A program made the translations under genes and the position numbers. The notes under the pieces are model-generated. The model worked only from the letters and a program-made list of their open reading frames with translations. It ran no database searches and was not told the DNA's origin. Below are positions 5,780 to 14,221 of a stretch of 18,841 nt of DNA, piece after piece. Position 1 is the stretch's first letter; every line of letters starts with the position of its first letter. This stretch comes from an uncultured Desulfobacterales bacterium (lineage in GTDB: Bacteria > Desulfobacterota > Desulfobacteria > Desulfobacterales > JAFDCJ01): assembly GCA_945787595.1 (NCBI GenBank), contig CALZJV010000284.1, forward strand, positions 1 through 18,841. Direction: 5' to 3'.

Positions 5780-7484
5780 TCATCTGGAAATTTCTAAGAA
5801 CCTGAAAGCCCAGCGTGGACAGACGACCCAATGGTTCATCCAGGTAGGCACTTACGCACTTGTCGTCTTTTTGGTGCTGTCCCCATTGCTGATGCTGGGC
5901 TATGGAAGCCTCCGGACAGCCCCCCCAGGGGCAGAAGGAGGCTTTACCCTTGATAATTTCGATGAAATCCTAAGCGAACGTTATATACCCGCCTTAAAAA
6001 ACACTTTAATTGTCGGTATCAGCTCAGCGATCGGTTGTGCCCTGTTCGGAACCTTTTTAGCATGGGTGGTGTTTCGAACCAACCTTCCCGGGCGACAATG
6101 GCTCGGTATTTTGCTGACGGCAACTTTCTACTTCCCCTCATTTTTAACCGCCGAGGCCTGGGCCGTTTTGCTTGCACCAAGAAGCGGGCTCATTAATAAT
6201 TTGATTCGAACCGTTCTGCCGGGTTTTGGAGGGATTAATATATACTCTATTGCGGGTATCGTCTGGGTTACGACGCTTGCTTACCTACCCTATACCTTTT
6301 TATTCCTAGCCGGCCCATTCCAATCCATGGATCCATCGCTGGAAGAGGCCGCGTCGACTTCCGGTGCCAATCGCTGGCGGGTCGTGTTTACAATAACCAC
6401 GCCGCTGGCTTCCTATGCGATTTTGTCGGGAGGGCTTATTACGTTCATCCTTGCAATAGGATTGTTCGGCGTACCGGCCATCATTGGGATGCCGTCACAG
6501 ATTTATGTACTGTCTACTCAAATTTACAGTCTTTTGGAATTCTATCCCAGCAACTATCAGGTGGCCGCCGCCCTCTCGGTTTTATTGATGATGTTGACCA
6601 TCACGGCCGTTTGGGTCCAAAGATACATCACGACCCGGCAAACCTATACAGCTATAACGGGCAAGGGATATCGGCCCCAGCCGTTCGACCTGGGAAATTT
6701 GAAATGGACGGCCTTCGGAATCTGTGTAACATATCTTTTGCTGGCAGTGGTGCTGCCCGCTGCCTCGCTGCTCTACGTCTCGCTAAAACCTTTTTACGAT
6801 GGTAAAATAGACTTCACCCAGTTGACACTGTATCATTATAAAGAAATCCTTTTTTCTTATCCGATCACCTGGCGAGCCTTTCGGAACAGCATGATTTTGT
6901 CAACCGGGGGCGCAACGATCGCTATTTTGCTCTGCGCGGTTGTCTCCTACATGGTTATCAAGGGACGCATGCGCCTCAAGGGCCTGCTGGAAACATTGGC
7001 CATGTTGCCTTCGGCGGTTCCCGGACTGGTGATTTCGGTGGGATTGCTGTGGGCCTATATCCGGACACCTATTTACGGCACTATCTTCATCCTTTTGGTC
7101 AGCTACATTACGCACTATCTGCCACTCGGATTTCGTATTGTCTCTTCGAATCTGGTACAATTGGACGACTCACTGGAAGAATCGGCCAGAGTCGCCGGAA
7201 GCTCTTGGCTAAGAACGTTTAGCTCTATTATATTGCCTTTGATCCGTCCCGCAATGATCAGCGGCTGGCTGCTGCTTTTTGTTGCATTCTTCAGAGAACT
7301 TTCATCGGCGGTCTTTCTGTGCACGCATGGAAACGAGGTGTTGTCTGTTGCAATATGGGATCTGCATACAAACGGAAATCTGGGCATGCTCAGTGCCCTC
7401 GCGATTTTGATGTTGATGGTTGTATACAGTGTTTTTTTTATCACGAATTGGTTCGGCAAGAGCATGACCAAGGAAAGCAATTAA
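5772..7484 (+). CDS. ABC transporter permease, two fused BPD-type membrane domains (FbpB-like)
   Basis: The protein is about 570 residues with around 12 hydrophobic segments in two homologous halves. Each half has the cytoplasmic EAA loop that docks the ATPase: EEAASTSGANRWRVVF in the first and EESARVAGSSWLRTF in the second. This duplicated layout is typical of Fe(III)- and aminophosphonate-type importers, where one chain replaces a permease dimer. The start is uncertain. The frame is open from a TTG at 5709, deep inside the binding-protein gene. I chose the GTG at 5772, which overlaps the upstream stop by 8 bp and implies translational coupling, but no good ribosome site precedes it. Its partner ATPase is broken, so the transporter may not work unless another ATPase substitutes. 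Confidence 0.85.
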   Translation: MVDHLEISKNLKAQRGQTTQWFIQVGTYALVVFLVLSPLLMLGYGSLRTAPPGAEGGFTLDNFDEILSERYIPALKNTLIVGISSAIGCALFGTFLAWVVFRTNLPGRQWLGILLTATFYFPSFLTAEAWAVLLAPRSGLINNLIRTVLPGFGGINIYSIAGIVWVTTLAYLPYTFLFLAGPFQSMDPSLEEAASTSGANRWRVVFTITTPLASYAILSGGLITFILAIGLFGVPAIIGMPSQIYVLSTQIYSLLEFYPSNYQVAAALSVLLMMLTITAVWVQRYITTRQTYTAITGKGYRPQPFDLGNLKWTAFGICVTYLLLAVVLPAASLLYVSLKPFYDGKIDFTQLTLYHYKEILFSYPITWRAFRNSMILSTGGATIAILLCAVVSYMVIKGRMRLKGLLETLAMLPSAVPGLVISVGLLWAYIRTPIYGTIFILLVSYITHYLPLGFRIVSSNLVQLDDSLEESARVAGSSWLRTFSSIILPLIRPAMISGWLLLFVAFFRELSSAVFLCTHGNEVLSVAIWDLHTNGNLGMLSALAILMLMVVYSVFFITNWFGKSMTKESN

Positions 7485-7508
7485 GGGTGAAAAACAACGG
7501 GGGGCGCA

Positions 7509-8538
7509 ATGCCTGGAATATCTATTCGATCTCTGCTTAAAAAATTTGGAGATTTAACGGCACTTGACGCTATCAGCTTTGAGGTTGCAGAGGGGGAAGT
7601 TGTTTCCATCCTAGGACCAAGTGGATGTGGTAAAACGACCACTTTGCGCTGCGTTGCGGGATTAGAGCACGGAGATTCGGGACAGATATTTATCCAAGAT
7701 CGGCTCGTATCCGATTTCAGTCAAAATTACTATCTTCCCCCGGACCAGCGAGATATTGGAATGGTCTTTCAGTCTTATGCGAATTCCGAAAGATAAAATC
7801 AACAAAATGGTGAAGCATACTTTGAGTTTAGTCGGAATGCAGGATTTTGCGGACCGGCAGGCAACCAAACTCAGCGGTGGGCAGCAGCAACGGGTGGCAC
7901 TTGCACGAGCGCTGGTGGCAGAGCCCAAAGTTCTTCTACTGGATGAACCGCTGAGTAATTTAGACGCCAAGCTGCGGGATCAAACCCGTTTTGAAGTTCG
8001 GCAAATTCAAAGGCGACTTGGTGTCACGGCCCTTTATGTCACCCATGACCAGGGCGAGGCCATGGCAATTAGCGATCGTATTGTCGTTATGAATCAGGGT
8101 AAAATAGAGCAGATAGGTCCACCGCGTCAAATCTACCAAAAACCCAGCTCAACGTTTGTGGCCGACTTCGTCGGATCATCCAATTTTTTCGATGTGTCGA
8201 TTCTCGCAATCGGTCCGGAAGGATATCTGATGGCTGCGCTCGATAACGGTCAAAAGATTCTGATACCCCAAACGGATGTCAAGGAGGATAAGGTTACAAT
8301 CTCGCTTCGACCTCAGTACTGCACTGTCCTTCCCGAAGCAGCCGAACAGATCGAAGAGGAAAACCGATTGAAAGGACAGATTACCCGTATCACCTATTTC
8401 GGTGAAAGAAGTGAAGCATTGATAGGTATCGGCCAAATCGAACTGCTCGTATACATTCCGTTGGACATGAACTTTAACACCAACGATCGCGTACAGGTCG
8501 CTTTTTCACCCCAAAACTGCATTCCCTTAAAAGTTTGA
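7509..8538 (+). pseudogene. ABC transporter ATPase (FbpC/PotA-like) broken by an internal deletion
   Basis: The 5' part (7509-7796) encodes the Walker A motif GPSGCGKTT (36-44) and the Q-loop GMVFQSYA, then stops. The 3' part continues in another frame with IPKDKINKMVKHTL, signature [15 protein letters not shown], Walker B VLLLDEP, the H-loop YVTHDQ and a TOBE domain. In intact relatives about 19 residues (of the type LFPHMTVAENVAYGL) lie between QSYA and the helix that begins IPK; they are absent here. The frame change fits a loss of about 56 bp, which would restore a normal length near 361 residues. ATGCG at the junction is a possible slippage point. Because residues are lost, a programmed frameshift is unlikely. 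A ribosome-site-like GGGGGG precedes the ATG. Assembly error is the main alternative. Confidence 0.85.
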
Positions 8539-8585
8539 AAAAATGCGAATTTGGCTAACTTAATTACAACAGGAGGTACACAAAG

Positions 8586-9779
8586 ATGAAACTTATTTCT
8601 TTTAGCATAAACGGTGACACCCGGATCGGTGCGGTTGTCGGCGACACGGCGGTGGATCTGACTGCCACCTTGGCCAAGGCAGGCCAAACCATACCAAACG
8701 ACATGGCTGCCTTTCTCGGATTGGGGGAAGACGTCATGGACCGGGCCAGGACAGCCGTGCAGCAATTCGAGAAAGGCGATCAGGGTATCGTAACGATGCC
8801 GCTGGACAGCGTTACACTGCTAGCTCCGATACCACGTCCCCCCAAAATCATGATGGGTGGGCGAAATTATCTGAAGCACATCGATGAACTGCGCGAAAAA
8901 ACAGGAGAAGATATTCCTGTACCGCCCTTTCCACGTATATTCAGCAAGTACCATACATCCGTCGTTGGCCCCGGCATGCCGGTCATATACCCGAAGCTAT
9001 CTAAAATGTTAGATTTCGAAGGCGAGCTCACCGTCGTCATCGGCAAGCCGGCCCGCCGGGTTAGCGAGGAAGATGCTTACGCCTATATAGCCGGATATAC
9101 AATCGTCAATGACGTAACAGCCCGGGATGTACAAGAGATGGCCGAACTCATTCTCAGTAAAAATTTTGAAACATTTGCCCCTATGGGTCCCTGGATCGTA
9201 ACTGCTGACGAAATACCGGACCCACACATATTGACGGTTCGAACACTCATCAACGACCAGTTGGTAACCCAAGGCAATACATCGGAAATGCTTTTTAATA
9301 TCCCTCAGTATGTTTCTTTCCTATCGGGTATATTTCTGCTCGAACCCGGCGATATCATTGCAACCGGATCACCGCCGGGACCGGGAAGGTATCAAGATCC
9401 GCCGCTGCTGCCAAAAGTTGGTGATACGATGCGTATCGAGATCGAAAAGGTCGGTGTACTGGAAAATACGATCGTTGCCGCAGATCAACGAGCTGAGTGG
9501 CAGATAATTCTAAATTCCTTATTTATCGCGGCTGACCACGGCTTAGTGAACCAAAATCTGGCTCAGAAAGGATTTTGTCCTTTCATGATAAGGGTTGTTA
9601 AAAAATACTGCCAGCGGGGCAATCTCAATCAATCGGCCCTCATCGATAAAGGCCACCCGATGGGCAACCTCCCTGGCAAATCCCACTTCGTGGGTCACCA
9701 CCACCATGGTCATTCTCTCGTGAGCCCGATCGCACATTACATCCAGAACAGCCTAGATCATCTCAGGTTCAAGGGCTGA
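8586..9779 (+). CDS. Fumarylacetoacetate hydrolase (FAH) family enzyme with an aberrant C-terminal extension
   Basis: Residues 1 to about 300 form a complete FAH-superfamily protein. The N-terminal domain runs MKLISFSINGDTRIGAV; the catalytic core has GRNYLKH (92-98), the divalent-metal ligands Glu145 and Glu147 in DFEGEL and Asp176 in NDVTARD, then TFAPMGPW, and GSPPGPG (261-267). Relatives hydrolyse acylpyruvates or ureidoglycolate, decarboxylate or isomerise homoprotocatechuate products, or hydrate 2-oxopentenoates; the substrate here is unknown. AGGAGG upstream of the ATG is strong. The family normally ends at about 285-300 residues. Here the frame runs on for about 97 residues, most of which are the antisense of a GlnQ ATPase fragment (9543 onward). 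The extension is therefore accidental, after loss of the native stop between about 9485 and 9543. The core may still fold. Confidence 0.82.
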   Translation: MKLISFSINGDTRIGAVVGDTAVDLTATLAKAGQTIPNDMAAFLGLGEDVMDRARTAVQQFEKGDQGIVTMPLDSVTLLAPIPRPPKIMMGGRNYLKHIDELREKTGEDIPVPPFPRIFSKYHTSVVGPGMPVIYPKLSKMLDFEGELTVVIGKPARRVSEEDAYAYIAGYTIVNDVTARDVQEMAELILSKNFETFAPMGPWIVTADEIPDPHILTVRTLINDQLVTQGNTSEMLFNIPQYVSFLSGIFLLEPGDIIATGSPPGPGRYQDPPLLPKVGDTMRIEIEKVGVLENTIVAADQRAEWQIILNSLFIAADHGLVNQNLAQKGFCPFMIRVVKKYCQRGNLNQSALIDKGHPMGNLPGKSHFVGHHHHGHSLVSPIAHYIQNSLDHLRFKG

Positions 9780-9862
9780 TGTCGGCTCATTAAAAAGCAT
9801 GATTTTTTGGTCGCATGGCCAGACCTCTGGCAATCGCTACCCGCTGCTGCCGACCACCTTAG
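9543..9862 (-). pseudogene. C-terminal fragment of a polar amino-acid ABC ATPase (GlnQ/ArtP-like)
   Basis: From right to left the minus strand encodes GG(R)[15 protein letters not shown], then after a 1-nt shift LFNEPTSALEPEMI, a stop codon, AVLDVM, and finally [20 protein letters not shown] and a C-terminus ending FLSQILVH. So the signature, Walker B and H-loop regions are recognisable, but there is at least one frameshift, one stop and a Walker B Asp-to-Asn change. The N-terminal half with Walker A is missing. The fragment ends at a perfect palindrome (9851-9874). It is a diverged paralogue of the ATPase at 18150-18841, not a recent copy. The 3' end overlaps the runaway frame of the FAH-family gene on the other strand. 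Confidence 0.85.
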
Positions 9863-9874
9863 CTAAGGTGGTCG
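9851..9874. repeat. 24-bp perfect palindrome at the glnQ breakpoint
   Basis: CGACCACCTTAG is followed directly by its reverse complement. On the minus strand one arm (the end GGTGGTCGG) looks like the native LSGG codons of the ATPase. The other arm is therefore an inverted duplicate, as a fold-back rearrangement would leave. No T-run follows on either strand, so a terminator role is unlikely. Confidence 0.75.
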
Positions 9875-10137
9875 AGGCACGGTAAATGATTGATAATTTT
9901 GAAAAAGAGCTAAAAAAGATATCGATTTTCAAGATTAGCGCTATCATTTGGGGGGTAAAATCGGCGGTTTAAGAAATATGAAGGTTTTTGAAATCAATTA
10001 TGCCATATCGTTGTCGGGGTCTCTGGATCACATTATAGCCGCTATGAACTTTGCTACGCCTGCGCGAACCATGTTTAATTTGCGGCGTATCTTAACGGAC
10101 TTAGAGTGCCTGCAATTGATCGCGAGATTACAGGTTA
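9875..10137. other. Intergenic region without a recognised gene
   Basis: An open frame reads rightward from a TTG at 9948 (or an ATG at 9978) to 10256. It overlaps the 3' end of the ABC-F gene, lacks a ribosome site and matches no family I know. On the minus strand only short interrupted frames occur. The left part is AT-rich. No terminator for the ABC-F gene was seen. Confidence 0.4.
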
Positions 10138-12057
10138 TCACCCACGTTCCCCCATGTTTTCAAGTTCCTGCCAGCGAAGGTATGCCGTCTCGATTTCATT
10201 TTCAACCCGATCGAGATGCGCTTTCCCCCGGGCAATCTCCTCTTTGCTATTTTTGAAAAACAGGGGATCGGACATGGCTTCATACAGTTCTTTTTGCCTG
10301 GATTCAAGGCTGTCAATCTTTTGGGGCAAATCATTCAGTTCCCTTTTTTGCATATACCCCAACTTTGCCTGTTTTTGGGGCATGGGTTTTTGTCGGATTT
10401 TTTTACGGTCATTTTTTTGAGGGCAAGGCGCTTCTTTTGTCTTCGGCCTTTGGATTTTTGTCTTCGGCCTTTGGATTAGCCAGTCATCGTACCCGCCGGC
10501 ATATTCGATCACCCGACCGTTTCCTTCAAAGACGATGGTGCTCGTGACCACATTGTTTAAAAAGGCCCGGTCATGGCTGACCAGCAAAAGCGTTCCCGGA
10601 TAATCGAGAAGCAACTCTTCTAAAAGCTCAAGGGTTTCCGCATCAAGATCGTTGGTGGGTTCGTCCAGCACTAGCACATTGGCAGGTCTGGCAAAAAGTT
10701 TGGCCAGCATCAGTCTGTTTCTTTCTCCGCCGGATAGAACATATACCGGTGTGCGGCATCTATCCGGTGAGAAAAGAAAATCATGAAGGTGGCTGATCAC
10801 ATGGCGTTTCTGACCGTTAAAAATGATAAAGTCGTTGCCCTCGGCGATATTTTCCTGAACGGTCTTTTGCTCACCCAACTGTGCCCGGAGCTGGTCAAAA
10901 TAGGCCACCTGGAGATGGGTGCCGTGACGGACACTGCCTGCCTGCGGGCTGATCTCCTTTAAAAGAATTCTCAGCAGGGTCGTTTTGCCCACACCGTTGG
11001 GACCGATGATGCCCACCTTGTCGCCGCGCATGATGACGGTGGAAAGATCATGCACGATGGGGTTTTTTTGATATGAAAAACGAACTGCTTTGGCCTCGAT
11101 GACAAGCTTACCGGTCCGTTCGGCTTCCTGAGCCTGCAGCCTGACAGCTCCGATTTTTCCGCGGCGGGCCCGATAGGCTGCGCGCATCTTTTCCAGGCTT
11201 CGGACGCGCCCCTCGTCTCTGGTTCTGCGCGCCTTGATGCCTTTTCTGATCCAGGCTTCCTCCTGTGACAGTTTTTTGTCGAACACGCTGTTTTGCTTTT
11301 CCTCGGCATCCGAGGCGGCCTGTCTTCGTTTTAGAAAGGTGGTGTAATTGCAGTCATAAGAAACCAGCCTGCCGCGATCCAGATCCATGATCCGGCCGGC
11401 GATATTTTTTAGAAAAGCCCGGTCATGGGTGACAAAAAGCAGTGTTTTTACGTAGCGCAAGATAAATTCTTCCATCCAAATAATGGTATCGATATCCAGA
11501 TGGTTGGTGGGTTCATCCAACAGGAGAATGTCGGGGTTGCGGACAAGCGCGCGCGTAAAAAGCGTACGCCGTTTCATGCCCGCTGAAAGGCCGGCGAACA
11601 TATCCTCAGGATTTAGCCGGGTTCGCGACAGAACGTTCTCGATCTGATTTAAGAGCGCCCACCCGCCGCCGGAATCCAGTATATGCTGCAGTTCCGCCCG
11701 TCTTTTTGACGGTTCGGTTGTGATATCGGATTCTGAATATCTGCCGATCCGGTGGTGCTCGGCCAGCGCCTTACCCGTTTCTCCGAGGCCTTCGGCAACC
11801 ACTTCGAAGATCGTGCCATTGAATCCCGGCGGGACATCCTGCTTTAGGGCAGCGACGGTGATGCCTTGCTGACGCCAGACACTACCGCTGTCGGGAATAA
11901 GCTCACCGCTGAAAAGCTTCAGCATGGTTGACTTTCCCACGCCGTTGCGACCTATAAGGCATACGCGTTCGCCTTTTTCTATCTGAAGCGTTATATTTTC
12001 AAGCAGCGGACGGCCACCGAATCCCCAGGACATATCCCGCATACCAATTATGGCCAT
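10138..12057 (-). CDS. uup: ABC-F family ATPase, Uup type
   Basis: The protein has 639 residues, with two ATPase domains in one chain and no membrane segments. Domain 1 has Walker A GRNGVGKST (36-44), signature LSAGMKRR (157-164) and Walker B ILLLDEPTNHLD (177-188). An Arg/Lys-rich interdomain linker spans about 241-310. Domain 2 has GPNGVGKTT (352-360), LSGGERNR (441-448) and VLVLDEPTNDLD. The C-terminal 75 residues form the charged coiled-coil extension typical of Uup. The family acts on ribosomes or nucleic-acid branch structures. AAGGA lies 7 nt before the ATG, and the start is 10 bp after the prfC stop, so both translation-related genes form one transcript. A 7-residue tandem repeat (IQRPKTK twice) lies before the coiled coil. 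Uup is favoured over EttA or YheS because of the C-terminal domain. Confidence 0.88.
   Translation of the reverse strand: MAIIGMRDMSWGFGGRPLLENITLQIEKGERVCLIGRNGVGKSTMLKLFSGELIPDSGSVWRQQGITVAALKQDVPPGFNGTIFEVVAEGLGETGKALAEHHRIGRYSESDITTEPSKRRAELQHILDSGGGWALLNQIENVLSRTRLNPEDMFAGLSAGMKRRTLFTRALVRNPDILLLDEPTNHLDIDTIIWMEEFILRYVKTLLFVTHDRAFLKNIAGRIMDLDRGRLVSYDCNYTTFLKRRQAASDAEEKQNSVFDKKLSQEEAWIRKGIKARRTRDEGRVRSLEKMRAAYRARRGKIGAVRLQAQEAERTGKLVIEAKAVRFSYQKNPIVHDLSTVIMRGDKVGIIGPNGVGKTTLLRILLKEISPQAGSVRHGTHLQVAYFDQLRAQLGEQKTVQENIAEGNDFIIFNGQKRHVISHLHDFLFSPDRCRTPVYVLSGGERNRLMLAKLFARPANVLVLDEPTNDLDAETLELLEELLLDYPGTLLLVSHDRAFLNNVVTSTIVFEGNGRVIEYAGGYDDWLIQRPKTKIQRPKTKEAPCPQKNDRKKIRQKPMPQKQAKLGYMQKRELNDLPQKIDSLESRQKELYEAMSDPLFFKNSKEEIARGKAHLDRVENEIETAYLRWQELENMGERG
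10439..10477. repeat. 21-bp in-frame tandem duplication inside the ABC-F gene
   Basis: GTCTTCGGCCTTTGGATT occurs at 10439-10456 and 10460-10477, a period of 21 bp. It duplicates seven residues (IQRPKTK) in the flexible linker before the C-terminal coiled coil. Because the frame is kept, the protein is probably unaffected. Confidence 0.85.
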
Positions 12058-12067
12058 AAAGTTGTCC

Positions 12068-13649
12068 TTAATTAATATCTCGTGTCTTGAAAAACGCTAT
12101 ATCCGGCCATTCTTTCATACAGAAGTCCAACTGCCATTCACTCGTCGTCAGAAATGACAGGTGCCCTTGGGCATCTTTTGCCAGGTTGGCCATGTTCTTT
12201 TTTTCAAATTCCGCCATTTTTTTGCGGTCGCCAACCTCGATCCAGCGTGCCACAGAAAAGTCGACAGGTTCATATGCAGCATCTACACCATATTCGGCCT
12301 TGAGCCGTGCAATGGTCACATCGAACTGGAGGACGCCCACAGCCCCCAGGATATAATCATTACCCATAAGAGGTTTGAAAACCTGAACGGCGCCTTCTTC
12401 CGAAAGCTGGGTCAATCCTTTCTGAAGGTGTTTGGTTTTTAGGGGATTTCTCAGGCGAACTCGTCTGAAATATTCAGGGGCAAAGTTCGGGATGCCGCTG
12501 AATTTCAATAATTCTTTTTCAGTAAACGTATCTCCGATTTTTATGGTTCCGTGGTTATGGATACCAATAATATCTCCGGGGAACGCTTCCGCCACGTTCT
12601 CCCTGTCTTGGGCCATAAAGATGGTCGCATTGGCAAAGGCGACTTCTTTTCCGATCCGGTGGTGAACGACCTTCATTCCCCTGGTAAATTTTCCCGAACA
12701 GATTCTGATAAACGCTATCCTGTCCCGGTGAGCGGGATTCATATTGGCTTGTATTTTAAAAGCAAAACCCGAAAATGATTTTTCGTATGGCGAAACCTCA
12801 CGGGATATGGCTGCGCGTGATCCCGGGTGGGGGGCCATTTCCACAAATGCATCCAGCATCTCTTTGACGCCGAAGTTGTTGATGGCGCTTCCGAAAAAGA
12901 CGGGTGTCTGGCTCCCTTTTAGAAAATCAACCAGCTCGAACGGATTTGCCGCACCCTCTATCAGCTCGATATCGCCTCGTAGTTCATCCGCCTGGCTTCC
13001 CAGAAGTTTATCCAGGGAGGGATCGGACAGGTCCTGAATCACAACCCCTTCCGGTCCGAGCGTATCCCTGCCTGGCCTGAAAAGATGGAGCTGCTTGTGG
13101 AAAAGGTTATATACACCTTTAAAGCGTTTGCCCATGCCGACCGGCCAGGAAAGCGGTGTACATTCGATCTGCAGCTTATCCTCAATGTCAGCAAGAATAT
13201 CCCGCCATTCCCTCGCGATCAAGTTTGTTGATGAATGTAATTATCGGGGTATTACGCATCCTGCAGACCTCCATCAGTTTTTCGGTCTGAGGTTCCACAC
13301 CCTTGGCATTGTCGATCACCATCAGGGTGCTGTCCACGGCGGTCAATACCCGGTAGGTATCTTCTGAAAAATCCTGGTGGCCGGGAGTGTCGAGAAGGTT
13401 AATCTCGAAATCCCGGTAGTTGAATTTCATTACAGAAGTTGTAACTGAAATGCCCCGTTCCTTTTCAATCGACATCCAGTCACTGGTGGCATGTCTGGCG
13501 GCATGCCTGGCCTTAACAGCACCAGCCTGCTGAATCGCTCCGCCGAATAGGAGGAGTTTTTCCGTCAATGTGGTTTTGCCGGCATCAGGATGGCTGATAA
13601 TTCCAAAGGTCCGTCTGCGGTTAATTTCGTTTTGATTGTAATGGCTCAC
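12068..13649 (-). pseudogene. prfC: Peptide chain release factor 3, split by a small frameshift
   Basis: The 5' part encodes the GTPase of RF3: [16 protein letters not shown] (G1), the [10 protein letters not shown] switch, DTPGHQDF (G3) and FINKLD (G4). Its frame ends shortly after DREG. The rest continues in another frame with [30 protein letters not shown] and the C-terminal RF3 domains. Alignment to the usual NKLDR-(19 residues) spacing implies loss of 5 nt near 13205-13214. The sequence GAGGGAATGG there is what slippage between two GGGA repeats would leave. Adding 5 nt gives 528 residues, the normal length. I chose GTG at 13649, preceded by GGAG; the ATG at 13718 adds an unlikely leader. 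RF3 recycles RF1/RF2 and is often dispensable. The gene lies between ilvN and the ABC-F gene. Everything else is intact, so a sequencing error is quite possible. Confidence 0.85.
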
Positions 13650-13719
13650 CAATTTTTCTCCGATCAGGATCGTATATCCTTTCAATCCTGAATTATGTCC
13701 GCTGCAATAATCATGCAAA

Positions 13720-14208
13720 TTACTTTTCCAGCGCCGTAAATCCGGACCGAGCTACCTCAATGATTTTGTCCTCTCCGATTTCCTGCATGAAACTATCTAT
13801 CATTTGGGACGTTCCCGCTACCTGGACAACAAATAGTTCGTTGTTTTGACGGGCGAGTAATTCAAAGGAATGGTTTTTGCCAAGCTGTTCAAGATGCGCA
13901 GCATCCGCCTCAAATTTCACAATGGCCACCTCCCGCCAAAAACTCTGATCGATGTCCAGCTCCCTGGCAGAGATAACTTCAGTTACTTTTTCTATTTGTT
14001 TAATCAACTGAAGCGTCTTGTCGTCACTATCTTCCCGCAGGGTAATGGTCATTCTACTAATACCGGGCTGGCGGGTCGCGCAGGCCGTGATGGTATCGAC
14101 ATTTTGCATCTTCCTGCGGATCAGCATGGCAATTTTGTTGAGAACCCCTGAGCGGTTCAGCATAAAAATCAAGAAAGCACGTCGTTTCGTTTGTGTTGCA
14201 GTTACCAT
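13720..14208 (-). CDS. ilvN: Acetolactate synthase regulatory (small) subunit
   Basis: The protein has 162 residues. An N-terminal ACT domain (about 10-80: [27 protein letters not shown]) is the valine-binding feedback site. It is followed by the ALS small-subunit C-terminal domain ([34 protein letters not shown]). It binds and stimulates the catalytic subunit encoded just upstream. The ATG at 14208 was chosen because GGAGG lies 5 nt before it; an in-frame ATG at 14235 lies inside ilvB. The gap to the ilvB stop is 13 bp, which shows an operon. ilvC, a common next gene, is not here; prfC follows after about 70 bp. Confidence 0.92.
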   Translation of the reverse strand: MVTATQTKRRAFLIFMLNRSGVLNKIAMLIRRKMQNVDTITACATRQPGISRMTITLREDSDDKTLQLIKQIEKVTEVISARELDIDQSFWREVAIVKFEADAAHLEQLGKNHSFELLARQNNELFVVQVAGTSQMIDSFMQEIGEDKIIEVARSGFTALEK

Positions 14209-14221
14209 TGGTTCCTCCCGT

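Noticed and set aside
7509..8538. Programmed ribosomal frameshift in the transporter ATPase
   Set aside because: There is no slippery heptamer at the junction and about 19 conserved residues are missing, so a frameshift alone would not restore the protein.
9543..9737. A separate small gene on the minus strand
   Set aside because: It is only the C-terminal piece of an ABC ATPase; the upstream family sequence continues in other frames with a stop and a 1-nt shift.
9948..10256. Open frame of 102 codons on the plus strand
   Set aside because: It starts with TTG, has no ribosome site, overlaps the 3' end of the ABC-F gene in antisense and matches no family I know.
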